This document shows, piece after piece, positions 54,244 through 61,318 of a DNA stretch of 64,000 bases; position 1 is the stretch's first letter, and each line of letters opens with the position of its first letter. This DNA comes from JBFIHF01 sp964411125 (lineage in GTDB: Bacteria > Myxococcota_A > Bradymonadia > Bradymonadales > Bradymonadaceae). A program made the translations under genes and the position numbers. The DNA lies in contig CAYPJU010000031.1 in the NCBI GenBank assembly GCA_964411125.1, positions 1-64,000 on the forward strand, read 5' to 3'. The notes under the pieces were generated by a model that saw nothing but the letters and a program-made list of their open reading frames with translations, ran no database searches and was not told where the DNA came from.

Positions 54244-55773
54244 TCACGGAGAAAGCAGCAATGGACTCTCGTCCTTTTTCGCGGGGGGCGGGGCGTCCGA
54301 CGTAACCTCCTCGGCGGGGCGGTCGACCTTCTTCTTCGCCGCATGAGTCCTCTTCGTGGGGCGCTCCGGCTTCGGTGTGGCCTTGCGTTCGACCACCGGC
54401 TCGGGCGCTGGCGGCTCGTCGATCTCGGTCGGCTCTGCAGGCTCCTCCACCTCAGGAGCGTCGTCGTCGGCCGGCGCAGGGGCCAGTTCTTCGGACGGCG
54501 GGTTGGGGACCGGAGGTTCGGCCGTGGAAACTTCAGTGGTAGCGGGCTGCTCCGTCACGAGGTCCGGCGCGGGCTCCGACGATGTCGGGCTCGCCACGGG
54601 CGCCTCGTCGTCTTCCTGCAGAGCGAAGACGAGAACGAGCGATGCGGCCCCGATCGACGCCAGGAGCGCGACGATCAGCACCCACAGGACCGTCGGTGGC
54701 TTCGCCTCGAGTTCGGTCGACGAGGCCTCGGGGGTGACCGAAGGGCCCGGTCGTCCGTTGAAGACTGCCGTCGACGCAAGCTCCCGCCGCTGCCGTTCGG
54801 TCAGCTCCAACATTTGTAGCGTTCGAGCGTGCTCCGTCACTCCCTCCTGAGCCCCGTCGAACGGGCCGAAATCCTGCGTGTCGAGCAAGTCCACGATCTC
54901 GACCGCGGCGAGCGCGTCGCGAAACTGCGCCGCGTCGCCGAAACGCAACTCCGGCTCCTTGCGCACGGCGCGCAGGCAGATCTCGCCGAGCTCGGTGTCG
55001 GCGAGTGCTTTCGGGAGTTCGATCTCCTCGATGCAATGGGCCAGCAGATAGCCCATCGACGTCTCCGAGTGCACGGCGGGTCGACCAGTCAGCATCTCGA
55101 TCAAGATCAGACCCATCTGGTAGACGTCGAGCGCCGGCGTCACCGACTGCGTGCGGATGTACTCGGGCGCGAGGTAAGCCGGGGTGCCCGTGAACCCACC
55201 TTCCTGTGTCACCCTTGGGCTCTGGTCCGCGAAGACCCGCGCGATGCCGAAGTCGAGAATCACGAGCCGCTCCGACGCGCTCCCCGGCTTGAGAAGAAAC
55301 AGGTTCGAAGGCTTGAGGTCCTTGTGCACGATCCCCTGTCGGTGCCCCTCCGCCAACGCGTCGAGGCAGTCGACGAAGAGGGGGACGATTCGGCTGGCGG
55401 GCAGCCGCCCCCGCTCCTCGAGTTCGTGCTCGAGGTCATGGCCTTCGAGCAGATCCATCACGAGGAACGCCCGGCCGTCGGCGAGTAACCCGAAGTCGTA
55501 GACATCGACCACGCCAGGATGCTCGATGCGGGCCGACAGTTGCGCCTCTTGCAGAAACCGAGCACGGAAGTCGTCCGCGCGGGCGCCGTCCCCCAACGTC
55601 TCCAAGACCTTGACCGCAAACTTCCGCCCAATCTGACGGTGGCGAGCGCGATAGACTGTGGCGAAGCCGCCTTCGGCCAGGAATCCGTCGATCACGTAGC
55701 GCTCCCCCACGACCGCACCCTCCGCCAGTCGTTTGGCGTCGCTGTGCGAAGATGGACGAGGCGATGACGACAT
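54244..55773 (-). CDS. Transmembrane Ser/Thr kinase with charged extracytoplasmic tail
   Basis: A 509-residue kinase. The glycine loop is AEGGFATVY, with Lys55, catalytic Asp152 in HKDLKPSN (the usual HRD Arg is Lys151) and DFG (174-176). The activation segment ends GTPAYLAPE. A juxtamembrane region follows, then a transmembrane helix (361-385) and a Pro/Glu/Lys-rich tail of 120 residues outside. The Arg-to-Lys change in HRD alters activation-loop control but usually preserves activity. ATG 55773 is chosen over a much longer opening because the added sequence is low-complexity and antisense-like. First of the three-gene operon. Confidence 0.9.
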   Translation of the reverse strand: MSSSPRPSSHSDAKRLAEGAVVGERYVIDGFLAEGGFATVYRARHRQIGRKFAVKVLETLGDGARADDFRARFLQEAQLSARIEHPGVVDVYDFGLLADGRAFLVMDLLEGHDLEHELEERGRLPASRIVPLFVDCLDALAEGHRQGIVHKDLKPSNLFLLKPGSASERLVILDFGIARVFADQSPRVTQEGGFTGTPAYLAPEYIRTQSVTPALDVYQMGLILIEMLTGRPAVHSETSMGYLLAHCIEEIELPKALADTELGEICLRAVRKEPELRFGDAAQFRDALAAVEIVDLLDTQDFGPFDGAQEGVTEHARTLQMLELTERQRRELASTAVFNGRPGPSVTPEASSTELEAKPPTVLWVLIVALLASIGAASLVLVFALQEDDEAPVASPTSSEPAPDLVTEQPATTEVSTAEPPVPNPPSEELAPAPADDDAPEVEEPAEPTEIDEPPAPEPVVERKATPKPERPTKRTHAAKKKVDRPAEEVTSDAPPPAKKDESPLLLSP

Positions 55774-55891
55774 GACGGCTTCCAGCAGGCGGGAATCGTC
55801 ACCAGTGTGGTCCAACACGCAGCCAAAGTCGATTCGCGCGCGTGCTCGAGCCGCGGGCGGGGGGCTGCGAAGCCTCGGACCGTGAGAAAAG

Positions 55892-55922
55892 AGAGACCCG
55901 GGCCTGGCGGCACCGGGTCTCT
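55892..55922 (-). terminator. Intrinsic terminator for the Cys-rich lipoprotein
   Basis: AGAGACCCGG (55892-55901) and CCGGGTCTCT (55913-55922) form a perfect ten-base-pair stem with an 11-base loop. It starts 21 bases after the minus-strand gene stop. On the minus strand the stem is followed by CTTTTCTC, a weak U-tract. This ends the transcript of the 55944-56498 gene before the kinase. Confidence 0.85.
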
Positions 55923-55943
55923 GTAAAACTTTGAACGTCGAGC

Positions 55944-56498
55944 TCAGTCTTCGGCTGCGAGAGCGTCCCAATCGAGCATGCCGCACGAGTCGTCACACAT
56001 CTGCTCGCCGCATGCTTTGTCGTCGATGCAGTCGTCACAATCGAGGACGAGCTGGGCGAAGCCCTGCGGGTCGGCGTCTGCTTCGTTCTCGCAGTTGGAG
56101 GCGCACTGCGAGCGGTCGTAGGTGTCCTCGGCGCAGTCCTCGTGGTTGTCGCAGACGCTGACGCACGCTTCTGCTTCGGCGAGGTTGCCGTTGTTCGAGT
56201 CGTCTTCGTCCTCGTACGTCACGCCGGCGCATTCCGCTGCACACGCGTCCTGCTCGGAGCACGACTTGTTGTCGATGCAGGCCTGGCAATCGTCGACCGC
56301 CTGGCCGAATGCGTCGTCGACGTCAGCTTTCGACTCGCAGAGCGAGGCGCATTCCGAGCGGTCGAAGTTGTCTTGTTCGCAATCCTGGTAGTTGTCGCAG
56401 ATCTGAATGCAGTCGACCGTTTCGTCGGTTGGGTTGCACGCTGCGAAGAGTCCGGCCGTGCCGGACATCACGAGAAAAGTGGCAAGTACGCGTTTCAT
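55944..56498 (-). CDS. Duplicated cysteine-rich lipoprotein
   Basis: A 184-residue lipoprotein (lipobox LFAAC). The mature region contains two tandem copies of an approximately 70-residue module. Each starts CIQICDNYQDCEQD-like or CVSVCDNHEDCAED-like and continues with DRSxCAS and a second C-x-x-C. Each copy has about ten cysteines, which suggests disulfide-stabilised modules. A short NNGNL segment joins the copies. It is acidic throughout. GGAG precedes ATG 56498 at seven bases. Function is unknown; such proteins are common on outer membranes of this group. A terminator follows. Confidence 0.8.
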   Translation of the reverse strand: MKRVLATFLVMSGTAGLFAACNPTDETVDCIQICDNYQDCEQDNFDRSECASLCESKADVDDAFGQAVDDCQACIDNKSCSEQDACAAECAGVTYEDEDDSNNGNLAEAEACVSVCDNHEDCAEDTYDRSQCASNCENEADADPQGFAQLVLDCDDCIDDKACGEQMCDDSCGMLDWDALAAED

Positions 56499-56746
56499 TT
56501 CAGTTCTCCATTCGAAATTGATCGCCACGGTTTCGTGACGCGATACAAGTAGATAGGTCCCCTCGCCGTCGATCCAAACGATTGGTTTGGCTGCATTCTG
56601 GAATCGGTATGTATTTTAAGGGTTTACGTTTGTATACTTTTCTGACTGCGTTAGCGATCGAACCCCGCCAGGAGAACATTTTTCGATGATTTGTGCGGTT
56701 TCGTAGTCCTGATCGGCCGCGATTCGGCGCGCGTCAGGGTGCGATC
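56499..56746. promoter_or_regulatory. AT-rich intergenic region upstream of the Cys-rich lipoprotein
   Basis: This 248-base spacer is clearly lower in GC than its neighbours. It contains the dyad CCAAAC-GATTG-GTTTGG (56574-56590) and the AT-rich stretch around 56605-56640. It should contain the promoter of the minus-strand lipoprotein, and it also follows the end of the membrane-protein gene. No gene is seen. Confidence 0.55.
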
Positions 56747-57505
56747 TCAGCGGACTTCGCAGTGACCGCCCCGCTCGAGGGCGGTAAAGAGAACGGCGTG
56801 GGCGGCGAAGTGCACCATTCGATAGGTGGCAACCGCAGTGACGGCGCCCCATCCGTACGCGAGGACGTGTCCGCCGGCAGAAGTCTCGAGGGATTGGAGC
56901 AGTTGGGCGACCCACTGCCCGAAGATCAGGACCGCGGTTTGAACGCCGAAGACGGCGAGGACGTTGCGTCGCGAGATCGAAAGCGAATCGCGGAGAGCGC
57001 GGAACGTCGCCCTTCGATGGGCCGACACGAGGTAGAACGCTGGCGTGAGGAGGAATGAGACGAGGATGATCGGGATCATCTGGATCTGCACGTCGAGCCA
57101 CACCATCACCAGCGACATCGCCATCACCACGCTGCCGACGACCTGCTGCAGCAGGACGAGGGCCGGGACACGAGCCGCCGCGGATTTCAGGGCATCGGTC
57201 GCGCGCTCGACCGTCTCCCCGCCGATCACCGCCCGCCGCAGCGGCTCGTACAACCCTGCCCGGACCATGTCGGTCAGGGTCAGCGCGATCAGGAGCCCCA
57301 TCAACATCGGGCTCGCCTCGTCCATCGTGGCGAGCAGTCCGAACGCCGCGACGTGCTCGATCATTTCGGGGATGGGGAGGGCGAGCAGGATCGCAGCTTC
57401 CACGGCGAGGGTCGCCGCGAGGGCCATGAGAACTCCGCGAGCCGGCGCGTCGCGCAGCGACTCGGCAGCCGCGGATAGGTCGTCCAATTTCACGGGAGGC
57501 TTCAT
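56747..57505 (-). CDS. Six-helix membrane protein of unknown function
   Basis: A 252-residue protein with about six transmembrane helices (for example GVLMALAATLAVEAAILLAL, VVGSVVMAMSLVMVWLDV, VFGVQTAVLIFGQWVAQLL). The shape recalls permease-like or YIP-type membrane proteins, but no family motif is recognised. Its start overlaps the stop of the acetaldehyde dehydrogenase (ATGA), so the two are translated together. That coupling suggests a role in handling acetaldehyde or in membrane attachment of the enzyme. Confidence 0.7.
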   Translation of the reverse strand: MKPPVKLDDLSAAAESLRDAPARGVLMALAATLAVEAAILLALPIPEMIEHVAAFGLLATMDEASPMLMGLLIALTLTDMVRAGLYEPLRRAVIGGETVERATDALKSAAARVPALVLLQQVVGSVVMAMSLVMVWLDVQIQMIPIILVSFLLTPAFYLVSAHRRATFRALRDSLSISRRNVLAVFGVQTAVLIFGQWVAQLLQSLETSAGGHVLAYGWGAVTAVATYRMVHFAAHAVLFTALERGGHCEVR

Positions 57506-58425
57506 CGGTTTTCTCGCTCGATCAGAATCTCGCCCATTCGGAGCGCAGCCGCGGTCATGATATCGAGATTTCCGGCGTATTTCGGGAGCCAGTCCCCCGC
57601 ACCCTCGACCTCGAGGAAGGTCGTCACTTTCAGACCCGAGAAAACCCCGAAGCCGGGCATGGTGACGTCGTCGATTCGCTCGAAAATGGGCGGTTTCACG
57701 AGCCGGTAACCCGGCACATATTCCGCGACGCGAGCCACCACGGCCTCGATCGACTCCCGGATCGCGTCCTGTGCCTCCTCGCCGGCCTCGACGAAGGTGT
57801 AGACCGTGTCTCGCATCAACAGAGGCGGTTCCGCGGGGTTGAGGATGATGATCGCCTTGCCTCGATCGGCGCCGCCGATTGTCTCGATCGCGCCGGCCGT
57901 CGTCTGGGTGAACTCGTCGATGTTCGCCCGTGTCCCGGGGCCAGCCGACTTCGAAGCGATCGAAGCGACGATCTCGCCGTAGCGGACCGGCGCGACCTGA
58001 GAGACGGCCCAGACGATCGGGATCGTCGCCTGGCCTCCGCACGTCACCATGTTCACGTTTCGCGCGTCGGCGTGCTCGTCGAGGTTCGCGACCGGAACCA
58101 CGCCGGGCCCTACCGCCGCGGGCGTCAGGTCGACGACGAGCTTTCCGTGCTCGGCGAGGACCGGCGCGTGAGCCTCGTGTGCGCGGGCGCTCGTCGCGTC
58201 GAAGACCACCGCGACATCCCCGAAACGAGGGTGCTCGAGGAGGCCTTCGATGCCACGATGCGTCGTGTCGACGCCGAGCTCCCGTGCCCGCGCGAGGCCT
58301 TCGGAATCGGGATCGATGCCGACCAGCACCTCCACGCGCAGGGGCCCGCCACGATCGAGAATCTTCAGCATCAGGTCGGTGCCGATGTTCCCCGACCCGA
58401 TGATGGCGCAAAGTGTCTGTGGCAT
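57502..58425 (-). CDS. Acylating acetaldehyde dehydrogenase (MhpF/BphJ family)
   Basis: A 307-residue NAD-dependent enzyme converting acetaldehyde plus CoA to acetyl-CoA. The Rossmann motif IGSGNIGTDL (9-18) and catalytic Cys129 in VTCGGQATIP are present, and length is normal. In meta-cleavage pathways it channels acetaldehyde from 4-hydroxy-2-oxovalerate aldolase (MhpE/BphI), but no such aldolase gene is seen here. Divergent purine nucleoside phosphorylase and cytidine deaminase genes instead suggest that acetaldehyde from deoxyribose-phosphate aldolase might be its substrate. Function of the reaction is certain, context inferred. Confidence 0.92.
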   Translation of the reverse strand: MPQTLCAIIGSGNIGTDLMLKILDRGGPLRVEVLVGIDPDSEGLARARELGVDTTHRGIEGLLEHPRFGDVAVVFDATSARAHEAHAPVLAEHGKLVVDLTPAAVGPGVVPVANLDEHADARNVNMVTCGGQATIPIVWAVSQVAPVRYGEIVASIASKSAGPGTRANIDEFTQTTAGAIETIGGADRGKAIIILNPAEPPLLMRDTVYTFVEAGEEAQDAIRESIEAVVARVAEYVPGYRLVKPPIFERIDDVTMPGFGVFSGLKVTTFLEVEGAGDWLPKYAGNLDIMTAAALRMGEILIERENR

Positions 58426-58445
58426 GGTGGTCCTCTAAAATGGCG

Positions 58446-58455
58446 CGCGATCGCG
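58446..58455. promoter_or_regulatory. Perfect 10-bp palindrome in a divergent promoter region
   Basis: CGCGATCGCG lies in the 70-base space between the start of acetaldehyde dehydrogenase (minus) and purine nucleoside phosphorylase (plus). It is a perfect palindrome, though short and GC-rich, so chance is possible. Both promoters must lie within this small gap. Co-regulation of the two divergent operons is therefore plausible. Confidence 0.35.
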
Positions 58456-58495
58456 ATTCGTAGTACCAAGGAGCATCACTCCCGTTGGAGCGCGC

Positions 58496-59320
58496 GTGAC
58501 ACAGTCCCTATACGATCGGGTATCGGAAACCGCAAACTGGCTGAAGGAGCGGGTCGAATACACCCCCGATGTCGCCCTGATCCTCGGAAGCGGGCTCGGA
58601 GCAATCGCCGACGACCTCCCCGAAAGGATCGCCTTCTCGTACTCCGAGGTTCCTCATTTTCCCGTCTCGGGCGTCGAGGGACACGCCGGAAATCTCGTCT
58701 TCGGCGAGATGAACGGCAAACGGGTCATGATCATGCAGGGGCGCGTCCACTACTACGAGGGGTGGACCGCCGACGAAGTGACGTTCGGCGTCCGGACGAT
58801 GGGCTTGCTCGGTATCGACAAGATGCTCGTGACGAACTCCGCCGGCGGGATCAGCGGCGATTTCCAGCCCGGCGACCTGATGCTCATCACCGACCATCTG
58901 AACCTCACCGGGTTCAACCCGCTGCGCGGCGAGAACGACGATCGGTTCGGACCACGGTTCCCCGACATGAGCGATGCCTACGACACCACGATGCGCCAGA
59001 AGATCATCGAGGCCGCCCGCGAGATGAACATACCGCTGAAGTCGGGTGTCTACGCCGGCCTCGAAGGGCCGTCGTACGAAACGCCGGCCGAGATTCGAAT
59101 GATCAAGGTCCTCGGCGGCGACGCCGTTGGGATGTCGACCGTCCCCGAGACGATCATCGCCAACCACATGGGGATCAAGGTGGGGGGGATCTCCTGCATC
59201 TCGAACCTCGCGGCCGGGATCAGCGAGTACAAGCTGAGCCATGCCGAGGTGAAGGCGACCGCCAACATGGTCCGAGAGACGTTCACTTCGCTCGTCCACA
59301 AGACCGTCGAATTGCTGTGA
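58496..59320 (+). CDS. Purine nucleoside phosphorylase (class I, trimeric type)
   Basis: A 274-residue phosphorylase of the trimeric NP-I family. Motifs GSGLGA near the N-terminus, HYYEGW, TNSAGGI and AGLEGPSYETPAEIRM place the phosphate and purine sites. The late GISCISNLAAG is the family's closing helix motif. It cleaves purine (deoxy)nucleosides to base and (deoxy)ribose-1-phosphate. The GTG start has GGAG six bases upstream. The cytidine deaminase gene begins one base after its stop. Confidence 0.94.
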   Translation: MTQSLYDRVSETANWLKERVEYTPDVALILGSGLGAIADDLPERIAFSYSEVPHFPVSGVEGHAGNLVFGEMNGKRVMIMQGRVHYYEGWTADEVTFGVRTMGLLGIDKMLVTNSAGGISGDFQPGDLMLITDHLNLTGFNPLRGENDDRFGPRFPDMSDAYDTTMRQKIIEAAREMNIPLKSGVYAGLEGPSYETPAEIRMIKVLGGDAVGMSTVPETIIANHMGIKVGGISCISNLAAGISEYKLSHAEVKATANMVRETFTSLVHKTVELL

Positions 59321-59321
59321 G

Positions 59322-59741
59322 ATGACCAAACCGATCGACGACACGACGTGGGACCGGTTGGTCCATCACGCGACGGAGGCGAGCAAGCACGCACACGCTC
59401 CCTATTCGAACTTTCACGTCGGGGCGGCGCTCCTCACCTCCACGGATGAGGTCGTCACGGGGTGCAACGTCGAGAACGCCACCTTCGGGGCGACGGTCTG
59501 TGCCGAGAGAAACGCCATCGCGACGGCAGTGGGGCGAGGAATTCGGGATTTCGAGGCACTCTGCGTCATCACGCCTGCCGACCGCCCCGTCGCGCCATGC
59601 GGGATCTGCCGCCAGGTGCTCGCCGAGTTCGCCGAAGAACTACCGATCTTGATGGTCAACACCGCCGGAGAGCGGTTGCATGTCCAGCTGAGTGAGCTGC
59701 TGCCGCACCGGTTCGTGCCCGGGGATTTCAACGACTCTTGA
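59322..59741 (+). CDS. cdd: Cytidine deaminase
   Basis: A 139-residue tetrameric-type cytidine deaminase. The zinc ligands Cys60 (in CAERNA, with proton-shuttling Glu62), Cys93 and Cys96 (PCGICRQ) are all in place, as is NVENA for ribose binding. It converts cytidine and deoxycytidine to uridine and deoxyuridine. It starts one base after the purine nucleoside phosphorylase, forming a two-gene nucleoside salvage or catabolic operon. Confidence 0.95.
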   Translation: MTKPIDDTTWDRLVHHATEASKHAHAPYSNFHVGAALLTSTDEVVTGCNVENATFGATVCAERNAIATAVGRGIRDFEALCVITPADRPVAPCGICRQVLAEFAEELPILMVNTAGERLHVQLSELLPHRFVPGDFNDS

Positions 59742-59779
59742 GAACGGTTCCACCTCGCGGGGCCACTCTCGGATCCACA

Positions 59780-60277
59780 TCACTCTTGTTCTGCCGCGTC
59801 GGGAAGTTCGAGCTCGAGCGTGACGAGCTCCGTCCCGTCACGGCACGGTGCGCGACCGCTCTCGAAGACCTCGTCCTCGTGGGCGGTCGCGAGTACCTGC
59901 GACTTGTCGGCGACGAAACGGTTCGATTCGCGGCCGTTGCGGGACAGCTCCTCGCACTCGAAATCTTCGATGTCGACGGGGTAGACGGCCGCCCCCGCCG
60001 CCACGCCGTCGCGGCACGTCACGTCGCTCGCTTCGGTCGAGACGCGGTAGGCGCCTGCTCGAGCCGATTCGGGGCTGCAGATCACGTCGACTCTCCAGAG
60101 TACCGGCATGTCCAGATCGATCAGGTCGATTCCCGCTTCTACCGCGATGGGATAGGTCTCGAGCGGGATCGCGTCGAGCACCTCCTCCGGCACTCGGATG
60201 TCGATCTCGAGCTCGACCCGCGGTGGACCGCAGGCGGCCAGGAGTAGAGCGGGGAGCAGAGGGAGCAGTTGGCGCAT
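59780..60277 (-). CDS. Small lipoprotein, unknown function
   Basis: A 165-residue protein. The signal peptide MRQLLPLLPALLLAAC ends in a lipobox (Cys16). The rest is acidic with alternating strand-like segments and four later cysteines (in VICSPES, VTCRDG, FECEEL, APCRDG), probably disulfide bonded. No family recognised. It is convergent with cdd and lies downstream of the LysR gene by about 43 bases on the same strand. Confidence 0.7.
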   Translation of the reverse strand: MRQLLPLLPALLLAACGPPRVELEIDIRVPEEVLDAIPLETYPIAVEAGIDLIDLDMPVLWRVDVICSPESARAGAYRVSTEASDVTCRDGVAAGAAVYPVDIEDFECEELSRNGRESNRFVADKSQVLATAHEDEVFESGRAPCRDGTELVTLELELPDAAEQE

Positions 60278-60319
60278 GCCGCAACAATAACACCGAAAGA
60301 CGTTCCGAAAAGCGTGGTT

Positions 60320-61195
60320 TCAGCGCGACCACGAGCGCATCGTTTCCAGAAAGGCCCGACCCGAAGGGCTCTTCGTCCGGTCTCGTCGATGAATGATCGC
60401 GAGCGTTCGGCGGATCGCTCCGTCGCGGCACCGAAGGCCGGGGTTCGCGGCGTCGAGCGCGTGCTCGCTCACGAGTGCCGCGCCGATCCCCTGCGCGACC
60501 ATCTGCTTGATCGACTCGATCGACCGAAGCTCCATCACGATGTTCGGCGTCACTCCGGCCTCCTCGATGCTCGCGTCGATGTGAGCGCGGACCGCCGATC
60601 CCGCTTCGAAGAGAACGAGCGGCGTCTCCGCGAGGTCCCCCCACCGAAACGTCTTGCGAAGTTCCAGCCGATGTCCGCGGGGGACGATCAACCTCAGCTC
60701 GTCGTCGACCCATCGCTCGACGACCAACTGCGAGTGCGCTTCGTCGATCGGCAGCGTCACGACCCCGAGGTCGAGCTCGCCGGCCAGCACCGCTTCTACG
60801 ACCCCGCGACTCGGCTGCTCGCGTACGTAGAAGCGGATCCCCGGATGGTTCGCGTGAAAGCGCCCCAGGATGGCAGGCAGCAGGTAGGTCGTCGCCGTCG
60901 CGCCGCCCCCGATCGCCATCGAGCCGCTGTCCAGACCCGTCAGCGCATCCAGCGCCTCCTGCGCGTCGTCGAGCCGCAGCAACGTCTCCCGCGCGTAGGG
61001 TAGGAGCGTCCGGCCTGCCTCCGTCAGCGTCATCCCCTTCGGCGTTCGATCGAACAGCGCCGCACCCACCTCCTCTTCGAGCTTCGCCAACTGCGCGCTC
61101 AACGCCGGCTGCGTCACGTGCAACTGCACCGCCGCCCGCGTCATCACCCCCAATTCGGCGATCGCGACGAACGATCTCAAATGCCCGACTTCCAT
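60320..61195 (-). CDS. LysR-family transcriptional regulator
   Basis: A 291-residue LTTR. The N-terminal winged helix-turn-helix (LRSFVAIAELGVMTRAAVQLHVTQPALSAQLAKLE, residues 6-40; quoted by position) is followed by a linker helix and an effector domain with two Rossmann-like subdomains. It is divergent from acnA, which is the usual arrangement for a LysR gene and its target. It resembles CysB/CbbR-like regulators by length. The effector is unknown. Its ATG lies eight bases from a TGTATCA...TGATACA dyad in the shared promoter region. Confidence 0.92.
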   Translation of the reverse strand: MEVGHLRSFVAIAELGVMTRAAVQLHVTQPALSAQLAKLEEEVGAALFDRTPKGMTLTEAGRTLLPYARETLLRLDDAQEALDALTGLDSGSMAIGGGATATTYLLPAILGRFHANHPGIRFYVREQPSRGVVEAVLAGELDLGVVTLPIDEAHSQLVVERWVDDELRLIVPRGHRLELRKTFRWGDLAETPLVLFEAGSAVRAHIDASIEEAGVTPNIVMELRSIESIKQMVAQGIGAALVSEHALDAANPGLRCRDGAIRRTLAIIHRRDRTKSPSGRAFLETMRSWSR

Positions 61196-61203
61196 CCGGC
61201 AAG

Positions 61204-61233
61204 TGTATCACCATTGTTTATCGCAATGATACA
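61204..61233. promoter_or_regulatory. Inverted repeat TGTATCA-N16-TGATACA, candidate LysR site
   Basis: Perfect seven-base arms (61204-61210 and 61227-61233) lie in the 123-base divergent gap between the LysR gene and acnA. The right end includes TACAAT, resembling a -10 element. An inner CATTG/CAATG dyad overlaps it. AT-rich dyads of about this spacing are typical of LysR-family recognition sites. It is just eight bases upstream of the regulator's start, so autoregulation is also likely. Confidence 0.55.
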
Positions 61234-61318
61234 ATAAATCCATTTTCATTATGGCACAGCCACCCCTACCTTGCCCTCGTCCAATGCGCCAACCGCTAAC
61301 CGCCAACCTGGAGCCCAC

